Source: Thermincola carboxydiphila
GTDB taxonomy: Bacteria; Bacillota; Thermincolia; Thermincolales; UBA2595
NCBI GenBank assembly: GCA_016841045.1
Contig: JAENZX010000006.1
Span: forward strand, 98,889-162,888
Reading direction: 5' to 3'
Length of the DNA stretch: 64,000 nt
Of the stretch, positions 1-7,970 are shown piece after piece; the stretch's first letter is position 1, and each line of letters opens with the position of its first letter. The translations under genes were made by a program, and so were the position numbers. The notes beneath the pieces are model-generated. The model saw only the letters and a list, made by a program, of their open reading frames with translations. It was not told the origin of the DNA and searched no databases.

Positions 1-408
1 CAGGCGGAAGCCTTAAAAGCTGAGTTGGCTGCGGCTAACGAAGTTGATGGACCTGTGTTTAAAATAAAAAATGACCCCCGGATTACCAAAGTCGGTAGAT
101 TTATAAGAAAATACAGTATTGATGAATTACCACAGCTTTTAAATGTTCTCAAAGGAGACATGAGTCTTGTTGGGCCCAGGCCGCCTGTGCCAGGAGAAGT
201 AGACAAATATGGCAATCTGGAATGGCGGAGGCTGGAAGTGATTCCCGGCATAACCGGTCTTTGGCAGGTAAGCGGCCGGAGTGAGCTTTCCTTTGACAAG
301 TGGATGGAGCTGGATGTTTACTATATAGAAAACTGGAACCTGTGGCTGGATTTCAAGATTCTACTTCAGACTATCCCAGTTGTATTGACGGGGAAAGGCG
401 CGTATTAA
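1..408 (+). CDS. Bacterial sugar transferase (undecaprenyl-phosphate sugar-1-phosphate transferase), 3' part
   Basis: This is the C-terminal 135 residues of a gene that begins before the window. The reading frame is open from base 1, so no start is visible. The conserved cytoplasmic core of the bacterial sugar transferase family (WcaJ/EpsL/PglC type, PF02397) is present: [17 protein letters not shown], then [11 protein letters not shown], then [12 protein letters not shown]. Family members transfer a sugar 1-phosphate from a nucleotide sugar to undecaprenyl phosphate at the membrane, which starts an exopolysaccharide or glycan repeat unit. Several polyprenyl- and glycan-related genes follow. 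Family assignment is firm, but the sugar cannot be read from the sequence. Confidence 0.95.
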   Translation, partial: QAEALKAELAAANEVDGPVFKIKNDPRITKVGRFIRKYSIDELPQLLNVLKGDMSLVGPRPPVPGEVDKYGNLEWRRLEVIPGITGLWQVSGRSELSFDKWMELDVYYIENWNLWLDFKILLQTIPVVLTGKGAY

Positions 409-512
409 CAGTTTGTCTTTAACAGATTTTTGTCATTTACAAATCTTTAATACACTGTTATTCTTATTTGATGGAACTCTATCTGTGTTTTTTCCCTTGG
501 AGGTGTTTTTTG

Positions 513-1439
513 ATGAAGCTGCAGACACGAATTGAAAATGCTGAGATGCCTATATCACCGGTTGTTGCGAAACGATCGGTTCTCTCTTTATTGTTGAAAA
601 CAATGAGACCCAAACAGTGGACCAAAAATCTTGTTGTTTTTGCCGGCCTTATTTTTTCGCAGCAGGCCTTTATAACCGGCAACTTGATGCTTGCTGTCTA
701 TGCTTTTTTTGTTTTCTGCCTTTTGTCAGGCGCTGTTTATTTGATTAATGATTTAGCAGATGTGAAAAAAGACAGGGCCCACCCCGAAAAGAAAAAGCGT
801 CCTATTGCTTCGGGCCAGCTTACTGTTTCTGCCGCCGTTACCGGCGCTGCAGCTGCAACCTTACTTTCGCTGGCAGGGGCCTTTGTTGTGGATATGGAGT
901 TTGGGCTTATTGCCCTGACTTATTTTTTGACTACCCTAAGCTATACTTTTAAGCTCAAAAATGTAGTTATAATAGATGTTATTGTTATTGCTATCGGTTT
1001 TGTGTTCCGGGCGCTGGCAGGAGTTGTGGTAATTGATGTTAGCTTATCTCCCTGGCTTCTGGTATGTACTTTTCTCTTAGCTCTTTTTCTGGCCCTCACG
1101 AAGCGCCGCCACGAACTGGTTCTTTTGGATACTAACGCCATATCACACCGCAGGATATTGGACGAATACAGTCCGGCAATGCTTGATCAGATGATTTCTG
1201 TAGCAACATCCTCGACTGTCATGGCATACTCTTTATATACGTTTACTTCCGGACATCCGGTCTACCTGATGGCAACAATACCTTTTGTTATTTATGGTAT
1301 ATTCAGGTACCAGTACCTGGCTCATAGTAAGGATATTGGAGGCAGCCCCGAATCGGCCCTTTTAAAGGATCTGCCGATGGTGGTCAATATCCTGTTATGG
1401 GTTAGTACGTGTCTGGTTATATTGTATATGTTTGAGTGA
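513..1439 (+). CDS. UbiA-family prenyltransferase, decaprenyl-phosphate phosphoribosyltransferase-like
   Basis: This is a 308-residue polytopic membrane protein. RPKQWTKNLVVFAGLIFS near residues 32-49 and the Asp-rich NDxxDxxxD motif at residues 79-87 (N79, D80, D83, D87) mark a UbiA-superfamily enzyme. The first signature resembles proteins annotated as decaprenyl-phosphate phosphoribosyltransferase, which attach phosphoribose to polyprenyl phosphate. That substrate is inferred from family resemblance. The ATG at 513 is chosen because GGAGG lies at 499-503. An in-frame ATG at 468 has no good site. The gene follows the sugar transferase after about 100 bases and precedes the ABC1-like gene, suggesting a polyprenyl-linked glycan or lipid role. 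Confidence 0.85.
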   Translation: MKLQTRIENAEMPISPVVAKRSVLSLLLKTMRPKQWTKNLVVFAGLIFSQQAFITGNLMLAVYAFFVFCLLSGAVYLINDLADVKKDRAHPEKKKRPIASGQLTVSAAVTGAAAATLLSLAGAFVVDMEFGLIALTYFLTTLSYTFKLKNVVIIDVIVIAIGFVFRALAGVVVIDVSLSPWLLVCTFLLALFLALTKRRHELVLLDTNAISHRRILDEYSPAMLDQMISVATSSTVMAYSLYTFTSGHPVYLMATIPFVIYGIFRYQYLAHSKDIGGSPESALLKDLPMVVNILLWVSTCLVILYMFE

Positions 1440-1473
1440 TATAGTAATCCTGTCAGGGGGAACTGATAAAAAT

Positions 1474-2634
1474 ATGCCCAGAGTTCTTAAGCTCTTTTCA
1501 CTTCTAAAAGGGCTGATAAAAAACGATTTTCAGATGGCTGCCGGACTTATGGGTGAAATGCACGGCCTGCCGCAAAAATTAGGACAGCATTTCACTCTAT
1601 ATCCGGGTCAGCAGTACCAGGAGTATTTCGACAAGCTGTGCACCGGTGGTAAACAGGAAGATATTCAGGTGGGAGAGATACTTAACAGTCTTGGTATAGG
1701 CTCTCATAATGCTGAAGTTTATGCCCAGGCTTCAATAGGCCAGGTATACAGGGTAGAGACAGATACCGGAGAGTTTGCCGTTAAGGTCAGGTATCCAGGA
1801 GTTGAGAAGCGAATCACTGCTGACTTTAAGCTTCTAAAAACTCTTCTCTGGCCGGTTAAGTTTACACCACTTAAGAATAATGCCCTTATCCCGCTTCTTG
1901 AAAACCTGCAGGTGACCCTTTTAGATGAGTGTAACTACGAGAAAGAAGCCCGAATTCAGGACAGTTTCAGCAGGCTGTTTGGAAAAGAAGAAACTGTTTT
2001 CGTACCGGAGCTGGTGGCGTCTAATAAAAAAGCAATAGTTACCGGTTGGGTTAACGGTCACAGTCTGACTGATGGTAAAGTAGGTCTTGGGGCATGGTTT
2101 ATTGACGCTTATCTGCATTTTGTTATAAAATCACTAAAACAGCTTAAAATGATTCATGCCGATCCTCACCCAGGTAATTTCATTCTAATGGAGGGAGCCC
2201 CCGAAAGCAGCGGTCAGGCTCCACCCAAACTGGCAGTGCTTGACTTCGGTTCCGTTATTCACTTTAGCAGTGAAGAAGCAGAGGCAGTGCAAAGATTGCT
2301 ATTGGGTGATTATCTTCATGAGGATGAACTGATTGAAGATTTATTGATTTCAGGCCTGGATAGGGAAACGGTAGAAGTATATAGGCCAATAATAAGTGAT
2401 TTGGTGGTTATCCTGCTGGAACCCTTTTATTATCCCGGCAGCTACGATTTTTTCAACTGGCGTCTGCAATACAAGATCAACACTCTTCTCAGCTCAAAGA
2501 CATGGGAAAGACCCCTTGCAATTCCCCTGAACCTTTTGCTGCTTTTGCGGACACTGCAGGGGATATACTATTATGCAAGGGTGAACTTTATTTCATTCAA
2601 TTGGCAGGAAGCTGTCAGAAAATATATGAGGTGA
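1474..2634 (+). CDS. ABC1/UbiB-family atypical kinase-like protein
   Basis: This is a 386-residue protein of the ABC1 (UbiB/AarF/ADCK) family. Visible marks are the KxGQ motif (K35-L-G-Q38), an ASIGQVYR loop followed by FAVKVRYPG, the acidic LDECNYEKEA helix, HADPHPGNFIL (catalytic loop) and LDFGSV (metal-binding Asp). ABC1 proteins are membrane-associated ATPases/kinases tied to isoprenoid lipid metabolism in other organisms. The ATG at 1474 has GGGGGA about 12 bases upstream. A TTG at 1432 overlapping the UbiA gene is possible and adds 14 residues. Placement next to a prenyltransferase suggests a polyprenyl-related job, but the substrate is unknown. Confidence 0.85.
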   Translation: MPRVLKLFSLLKGLIKNDFQMAAGLMGEMHGLPQKLGQHFTLYPGQQYQEYFDKLCTGGKQEDIQVGEILNSLGIGSHNAEVYAQASIGQVYRVETDTGEFAVKVRYPGVEKRITADFKLLKTLLWPVKFTPLKNNALIPLLENLQVTLLDECNYEKEARIQDSFSRLFGKEETVFVPELVASNKKAIVTGWVNGHSLTDGKVGLGAWFIDAYLHFVIKSLKQLKMIHADPHPGNFILMEGAPESSGQAPPKLAVLDFGSVIHFSSEEAEAVQRLLLGDYLHEDELIEDLLISGLDRETVEVYRPIISDLVVILLEPFYYPGSYDFFNWRLQYKINTLLSSKTWERPLAIPLNLLLLLRTLQGIYYYARVNFISFNWQEAVRKYMR

Positions 2635-2639
2635 CATTT

Positions 2640-3722
2640 ATGAGTACTGTTTATATAATGAAAACCAATCCTGAAACAGTTATCAAGGATTATGCCGATC
2701 TTTTGAAAAAGGCGGAAATTAATAAACACCTTGACCCCAATACAACAACTATTCTCAAAGATAATATATCCTGGCACTTCCCATATTTAAGTGCAAACAC
2801 AACTCCGTGGCAGCTTGAAGGAACTATATTGTCTCTTAAAGAATTGGGCTTTGCCGATATCACCTGTGTTCAGAACAAGACTGTGGTAACAAATGCCTTT
2901 AAAGGGGAAAAGCTTAATAAATATGTTCCGATTTTTAAGAAGTATAATATCCCTGTTATGTACAATTTTCAGGATGAGGATATGAAATGGGTCAAGTATG
3001 AGCCAAAAGGTGAGATATTGGTATTAGACAAGATTTTTCCGGAGGGGATACTTGTCCCTGATTACTTTTTTGGTAAAAACGTGGTTCACCTCCCGACAAT
3101 GAAATGTCACATCTATACTACTACCACAGGGGCAATGAAAAATGCCTTTGGTGGTCTGCTCAATACCAAGAGGCACTACACTCACAGCGTGATCCATGAG
3201 ACCCTGGTCGATCTATTAACCATACAAAAAGAGATCCACCCCGGAATGTTTGCTGTCATGGATGGTACCGTCTGTGGAAATGGACCGGGGCCAAGAACTA
3301 TGGAACCCATTGAAAAAGATTACATAATGGCAAGCAGCGACCAGGTTGCTATTGATGCTGTCGCATCGAAAATGATGGGCTTTGATCCTATGTCCCTGCC
3401 GTACATCCGAATTGCCCATGAGAGGGGTTTGGGAGTAGGTGATCCTCGACAGATTGAGGTAGTCGGGGAAGATATTGAAAAAATTAATTTTAACTTCAAA
3501 GTTGGTGACAATATGGCTTCAACAGTTGGGGATGCACTCTGGTTTGGGCCTTTAAAGTCACTGCAAAACCTCTTCTTCAGAACTCCGCTTGTAAACCTCT
3601 TTATTTTTGGCTCCTTTTTTTATCATGACTACATTTGGTGGCCATTTAAGGGGAAACAAAAGATGGATTACGTTCGCAAAAATTACAGATGGGGTCAATT
3701 ATTCGAGAAATACAGTGAATAG
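2640..3722 (+). CDS. DUF362 domain protein
   Basis: This 360-residue protein matches the DUF362 family by the central GAMKNAFGGLLNTKRHYTH and the later DGTVCGNGPGPRTMEP and SSDQVAIDAVASKMMG blocks. No 2[4Fe-4S] ferredoxin motif is seen, unlike many DUF362 proteins. The ATG at 2640 follows GAGGTGAC with good spacing. Longer in-frame starts lie inside the upstream gene. It begins 5 bases after the ABC1 stop, so the genes are probably co-transcribed and perhaps translationally coupled. The family has no settled biochemical function. Confidence 0.85.
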   Translation: MSTVYIMKTNPETVIKDYADLLKKAEINKHLDPNTTTILKDNISWHFPYLSANTTPWQLEGTILSLKELGFADITCVQNKTVVTNAFKGEKLNKYVPIFKKYNIPVMYNFQDEDMKWVKYEPKGEILVLDKIFPEGILVPDYFFGKNVVHLPTMKCHIYTTTTGAMKNAFGGLLNTKRHYTHSVIHETLVDLLTIQKEIHPGMFAVMDGTVCGNGPGPRTMEPIEKDYIMASSDQVAIDAVASKMMGFDPMSLPYIRIAHERGLGVGDPRQIEVVGEDIEKINFNFKVGDNMASTVGDALWFGPLKSLQNLFFRTPLVNLFIFGSFFYHDYIWWPFKGKQKMDYVRKNYRWGQLFEKYSE

Positions 3723-3784
3723 TTTCGCTTCTAATATTAAATTAGCTGAATAAATAACCAGAATTACTTTCAGGGGGTATTTGT

Positions 3785-4753
3785 TTGAGCGGCCTAAATA
3801 GAACGTTGATATGGACAGTCATCTTGGGCGTAGTTACCATTGTTTTGGTAAGTTTTCTTGCCGATTTTGAAGATACAGTACAGGCCTTGAGAAATTTTAA
3901 GATAGTTTACCTGCCTTTTATTTTGATACTTACTTTCATCAATTATCTGCTTCGTTTTGTTAAATGGCAGTTTTTTCTAAAACAACTTGACATTGAAGTT
4001 CCCATAAAGGACAGTTTTGCTATATTCTTAAGCGGGCTAGCCATGTCCGTTACACCCGGGAAGGTCGGAGAAATACTGAAGTCGCTGCTCCTGAAGGAGC
4101 TTAGAGGAGTTTCCATAAGCAGGTCAGCTCCGATAATTTTCGCGGTACGTCTTTCTGATGGATTTGCGCTGCTTATTCTTTCATTGACGGGGCTTCTTAC
4201 CTTTACCTATGGCAGAGAGGCACTTGGTGCCACTGCGGTTGTTATGATACTTGTATTAATAGCTGTTAGTAACCCCAGATTGCACGGACCCTTTGTCAGA
4301 CTGTGCTCCCGGCTGCCGGTGGTTAACAAGTTTACCGGAGTGTTAGAAAATCTAATGGAGTCAGCGGGCCAGTTAATGAGGCCTAAAGCTCTGCTTATTA
4401 CAATATTCTTAGGTATTGTTTCATGGTCCTTTGAGTGTATAGCTTTTTATCTTGTATTCATTGGTCTGGGTTACAAAATTTCAATCCTGTCTGCTACCTT
4501 TGTCCTGGCTTTTTCCTCAATAGTTGGCGCTGTTTCTATGCTTCCCGGAGGGCTCGGTGCAGCAGAAGGCAGTATTATGGGTCTATTGGTCAAAATAGTT
4601 GGTGTACCCAGTGATATTGCTGCTGTGTCAACAATCCTTATCCGGTTTTGCACCCTCTGGTTTGGTGTTCTGGTAGGTCTGGCTGCCCTTTGGACCAGAC
4701 GTGGCTGGATTAAAATTGTAAGCGCCCAAACCCCTTCACCGGCTAAGCAATAG
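3785..4753 (+). CDS. YbhN/UPF0104 (lysylphosphatidylglycerol synthase transmembrane-type) flippase-like protein
   Basis: This is a 322-residue multi-pass membrane protein (about eight hydrophobic segments). It carries the family signature SVTPGKVGEILKSLLL near residues 84-99 and a C-terminal block SMLPGGLGAAEGSIMGLL. It matches the LPG_synthase_TM/UPF0104 family, which contains the membrane half of MprF and stand-alone proteins thought to move lipids or lipid-linked sugars. The TTG at 3785 has AGGGGGT upstream and no better ATG exists. It closes the polyprenyl/glycan cluster. The substrate is unknown. Confidence 0.85.
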   Translation: MSGLNRTLIWTVILGVVTIVLVSFLADFEDTVQALRNFKIVYLPFILILTFINYLLRFVKWQFFLKQLDIEVPIKDSFAIFLSGLAMSVTPGKVGEILKSLLLKELRGVSISRSAPIIFAVRLSDGFALLILSLTGLLTFTYGREALGATAVVMILVLIAVSNPRLHGPFVRLCSRLPVVNKFTGVLENLMESAGQLMRPKALLITIFLGIVSWSFECIAFYLVFIGLGYKISILSATFVLAFSSIVGAVSMLPGGLGAAEGSIMGLLVKIVGVPSDIAAVSTILIRFCTLWFGVLVGLAALWTRRGWIKIVSAQTPSPAKQ

Positions 4754-4773
4754 CTGAACCAATTAAACCTCTA

Positions 4774-4803
4774 TTGACAAAAGGATAATATCAAGATTAT
4801 ACT
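4774..4803 (+). promoter_or_regulatory. Sigma-A-type promoter of the efflux operon
   Basis: TTGACA at 4774-4779 is followed after 18 bases by TATACT at 4798-4803 (one mismatch to TATAAT). It lies about 45 bases before the adaptor start, with an inverted repeat immediately downstream. Confidence 0.7.
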
Positions 4804-4814
4804 TATCATAGACT

Positions 4815-4826
4815 GACCCGTCGGTC
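4815..4826. promoter_or_regulatory. Probable TetR-family operator
   Basis: The inverted repeat GACC-CGTC-GGTC lies 11 bases after the -10 element, over the expected transcription start. The GACC/GGTC half-sites resemble operators of TetR-type efflux regulators. A TetR gene ends the same operon, so autoregulation is the simplest reading. Binding is inferred. Confidence 0.55.
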
Positions 4827-4848
4827 GATTTAAGTTGGGGGGAACGAC

Positions 4849-5985
4849 ATGAAATTTAATAGAAGGACTAAGTTGTTCAGCACTGTCTGCCTGATAACAG
4901 CCCTTGCCTTTTTAGGGGGCTGTGGCAAAAAAGAAGTAGACACCTCTGTGACGGAAGATAAAAATGTTCCTGTAACGATTGTTGAAGTAAAAACAGACAG
5001 CTTATCAACCGGCACTACTATATCGGGAAAAGTGACACCTCAGCAGGAAGTCGCAATTATCCCAAAGATACCTGGTAAGGTTGCACGGGTTCCGGTGGAT
5101 GTAGGGGCACGTGTCAATAAGGGGGGTCTCTTAGTAAAGCTTGACACAACTGATTTGGAGATTAGTTTAAGTTCCGCTCTTAACGGGCTGCAAAATGCAA
5201 AACTTACTCACAATCAGGCTAAACTGAATTACAACAACGCAAAAACCAATTATGACCGGATGAAATCACTATATAAGGATGGAGCAATTTCATATCAGCA
5301 GTTGGAGCAGGCTGAGCTTGCCTTTAACCTGGCCAAGGATGCACTAAAGGCTCCAGCGGTAGCTAATGCTCAGACCCAGATAGACTCCATAAGAAATCAG
5401 ATTACCAATGGGACCATAACTTCTCCTATTGATGGTGAAGTTGCTGTAAGAAACATAGATCCGGGTGAAATGGCCGGTACCCAGCCTGTTATGACTGTTG
5501 TCAATATTGATACCGTCTTTGTGGAAGGAACTATTGCCGAAGGAGACGTTGCTCTTGTAAAACAAGGGCAAAAGGTAGCTGTAAATGTTGATGCGGCAGG
5601 TGGAACTTTCGAAGGCATAGTCAAGATAATAAGTCCTGTGGCTAACCCGCAGACTAAAGGCTACCCTGTTAAGGTTGAGATTCAAAATCCGGGGCACAAA
5701 TTAAAGCCGGGTATGTTTGCGGAAATAAAACTCGTTACGGCTGAAAAGAAGAATGTAGTGGTAGTACCAAAGCAGGCTCTTGTTACCCGTGGAGCATCCA
5801 AGGTCGTCTATGTAGTTGAGAATAGTATTGCATTGGAACGTTCAGTTGAGACTGGTATTGAGTCAGACGATAAGATTGAAGTGACAAAAGGCCTCAATGT
5901 TGGAGAAAAAGTTGTAATCCAGGGTCAGCAGTCGCTTTCTGATAAGGCAAAGGTTTCTGTAAAAACGAGTAGTACCGGTTCATAA
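4849..5985 (+). CDS. Membrane-fusion (HlyD/RND adaptor) lipoprotein
   Basis: This is a 378-residue periplasmic-adaptor-type subunit. Residues 1-25 form a lipoprotein signal peptide with lipobox L22-G-G-C25. The order that follows is a biotinyl-lipoyl-like hairpin (VAIIPKIPGKVARVPVDVG and later GTITSPIDGEVAVRNIDPGE), a coiled-coil arm around residues 105-170, a beta-barrel and a C-terminal membrane-proximal domain. Such proteins bridge an inner-membrane pump to an outer channel or act with MacB-type ABC exporters. GGGGGGAA gives the ATG start. The next gene is TolC-like, but no RND or ABC pump gene lies in the operon, so the partner must be elsewhere. Confidence 0.9.
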   Translation: MKFNRRTKLFSTVCLITALAFLGGCGKKEVDTSVTEDKNVPVTIVEVKTDSLSTGTTISGKVTPQQEVAIIPKIPGKVARVPVDVGARVNKGGLLVKLDTTDLEISLSSALNGLQNAKLTHNQAKLNYNNAKTNYDRMKSLYKDGAISYQQLEQAELAFNLAKDALKAPAVANAQTQIDSIRNQITNGTITSPIDGEVAVRNIDPGEMAGTQPVMTVVNIDTVFVEGTIAEGDVALVKQGQKVAVNVDAAGGTFEGIVKIISPVANPQTKGYPVKVEIQNPGHKLKPGMFAEIKLVTAEKKNVVVVPKQALVTRGASKVVYVVENSIALERSVETGIESDDKIEVTKGLNVGEKVVIQGQQSLSDKAKVSVKTSSTGS

Positions 5986-6005
5986 GAAAAACAGGGGGGA
6001 GAGAT

Positions 6006-7118
6006 ATGAACACGAAGTTATTTAAGAAAAAAACGTTTCTCGTTATTGTGGTTACCTTGTTTCTAGTCGGTATTCTTGGTGCTAATTTTGCTGTAGGAAA
6101 CAGCGGTGTTAAAACAGAGGAATTAAGCCTTAAGGAAGCTGTTGACCTGGCAGTGAAGAACAATCCTGATATTAAGATTGCAGAGCTTAGTGTTAAAAGA
6201 GCTGAGGCCGAATTCGAAAATGTTGAAGACACTGCTGATGATATAAAAGCAGATAAAGTGAATTCCTACCAATTGGCACTGGCCAAGTGGGTAAACCCAA
6301 AGGCTTATGATAATGCTGTAATCATGACCAAAAAACAAAGTGAAGTAACCCGGAAAAAAATCATGCTTGACGTTGAGAACCTTTATTATAATGTTCTCAA
6401 GGCAGAACGTAACCTTTCCATCAAGCGTGAGGGACTTAATTACATACAGGACCAGCTTAAGGTTGCTCAGTCTGCCTATAAATTGGGCACAAAGGCCAAA
6501 CTCGATGTTAATACAATAGAAGCAGCGGTTGCAGCCTCACAGGCTCAGGTAGTAAGTGAGGAGAACAACTATCGAGTAGCTGTTATGGAACTGAACAGAA
6601 TAATTGGCCTTGACCTGGATACCCCGCTTAAACTGACAACGAAGTTTACTGTTGAGAAGACAGTTAACACCATCAAAGTGGATGAAACCATAAAAAAGGC
6701 CTTGGAAGATGATATCCAAATCCTTGAGGTCAAGACCGGACAGGAACTTGCGAAGATTAAGTATGATGTCGCTAAAAAGTTTTATATTGGCGGAGTTACT
6801 ATCTTTGATACAGCCGAAATAGATAACAGTATTGCCGAAACCAAAGTAAAGAAACAGGAACTGGCGACTGTATCAGCAGTCAGGCAGGCTTACCTGACCC
6901 TATCTTCCCTTGAGAAGAAGGTTGATTGGAACAATAAAGAGGTTGAAAAGGCACAGGAAAACGCCCGCATTTATAAACTTAAGTATGAAGCTGGCCTGGC
7001 AACAAGTCTTGATGTCAGGAAAGCAGCTCTCGATCTCGAAGAGGCTAAGACTAATCTTGCAAATACTATTTTTGATTATAATCTTTGTAAGGCCAAGTTT
7101 AAGTACGAATTATTTTAG
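6006..7118 (+). CDS. TolC-family (outer-membrane efflux protein-like) protein
   Basis: This 370-residue protein has an N-terminal signal peptide (about residues 1-31), then the opening SLKEAVDLAVKNNPDIKIAE and a second half with the same helical pattern (YKLKYEAGLATSLDVRKAAL), as in the OEP family (PF02321). It is mostly long amphipathic helices and is shorter than typical TolC (about 430-490 residues). AGGGGGGAG gives the ATG start. It lies 20 bases after the adaptor gene. A TolC-like product is unexpected in a cell that otherwise looks monoderm. It may act as a wall-spanning or secreted helical protein rather than a true outer-membrane channel. Confidence 0.8.
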   Translation: MNTKLFKKKTFLVIVVTLFLVGILGANFAVGNSGVKTEELSLKEAVDLAVKNNPDIKIAELSVKRAEAEFENVEDTADDIKADKVNSYQLALAKWVNPKAYDNAVIMTKKQSEVTRKKIMLDVENLYYNVLKAERNLSIKREGLNYIQDQLKVAQSAYKLGTKAKLDVNTIEAAVAASQAQVVSEENNYRVAVMELNRIIGLDLDTPLKLTTKFTVEKTVNTIKVDETIKKALEDDIQILEVKTGQELAKIKYDVAKKFYIGGVTIFDTAEIDNSIAETKVKKQELATVSAVRQAYLTLSSLEKKVDWNNKEVEKAQENARIYKLKYEAGLATSLDVRKAALDLEEAKTNLANTIFDYNLCKAKFKYELF

Positions 7119-7185
7119 TATAGGGCTTAACGAGACAGGTTACACTGTTAGGTAATACTTTAGCTGCCCGGAGGAAGGTGAAGCA

Positions 7186-7773
7186 ATGAGTCAATTAGGC
7201 GAGGAAGACAAAAGACAAAAGATACTTAAAGCAGCTGTGAAAGTATTTTCACAAAAGGGGTTTCACGAGGCCAAAGTTGACGAAATTGCTCAGGTTGCGG
7301 ATGTCGGAAAAGGAACTGTATATGAATATTTCTCCAGTAAAACAGAGCTTTTTCAGGAAATGTTCAAAGCCGGAATGGATTTTTATATTAATAACGTTAA
7401 AATTGAGCTTAAGCCCGGTTTGACAGCTAGAGAAAAGCTTACGAAAATGGCCCGGCTTCATCTAAGATTCATTGTTAAGTACCGGGATCTGGCGAGAATC
7501 ACCTTAACCGAGCATACGTATTTCAACGAAGACTTCAGAAAGTGGACGTATGAAAGCAGGGCAAGAAAAATTGAGCTGATAAAGCAGATTATTGATGAAG
7601 GCATTACTGGTGGTGAATTCCGCAGTGTTGACTCTCGTGCAGCGGCTTTGGCTTTTATGGGTGCGCTCGGTTCAATTTTTCCTCCAATTGTTTTTTCCAA
7701 GGAAAAGGCTTCATACAAATCCCTCTTAGAGCCAATTATGGATATAATTTTCAATGGCCTGGAAAGCAAATAG
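7186..7773 (+). CDS. TetR/AcrR-family transcriptional regulator
   Basis: This 195-residue protein has the N-terminal TetR helix-turn-helix (residues about 11-57): ILKAAVKVFSQKGFHEAKV, then IAQVADVGKGTVYEYF and SKTELF. The C-terminal ligand/dimer domain is unassigned. GGAGGAAGGTGA lies just before the ATG. As the last gene of the efflux operon it probably represses the promoter at 4774 through the GACC/GGTC repeat and is released by an unknown effector. Confidence 0.92.
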   Translation: MSQLGEEDKRQKILKAAVKVFSQKGFHEAKVDEIAQVADVGKGTVYEYFSSKTELFQEMFKAGMDFYINNVKIELKPGLTAREKLTKMARLHLRFIVKYRDLARITLTEHTYFNEDFRKWTYESRARKIELIKQIIDEGITGGEFRSVDSRAAALAFMGALGSIFPPIVFSKEKASYKSLLEPIMDIIFNGLESK

Positions 7774-7782
7774 TAATAATTC

Positions 7783-7808
7783 AGCCCCCCACAACAGGGG
7801 GCTATTTT
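7783..7808 (+). terminator. Intrinsic terminator of the efflux operon
   Basis: AGCCCCC and GGGGGCT pair around a short loop, followed by ATTTTA. It lies 10 bases after the TetR stop. Confidence 0.8.
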
Positions 7809-7909
7809 ACTTCATTATCCTTTTTTCGCAAGTTATCAAATACGCAGGAGAAAGGTCTTGCATTGTAGAAGATTAAAAAGTACTATTTTGTAGAATTAAG
7901 TTTGTTGAG

Positions 7910-7948
7910 GTAAATTTACATATAAATTTGAAATGAATGTAAATTTAC
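7910..7948. promoter_or_regulatory. Paired 10-bp palindromes upstream of the SLH-subtilase
   Basis: The perfect palindrome GTAAATTTAC occurs at 7910-7919 and 7939-7948, with centres 29 bp apart, about 20 bases before the start codon. Together they also form the inverted repeat GTAAATTTACAT/ATGTAAATTTAC. This looks like a two-site operator or an RNA hairpin in the leader. No regulator is identified. Confidence 0.45.
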
Positions 7949-7970
7949 TTAGTCTGGGAGGGAAACCTTA

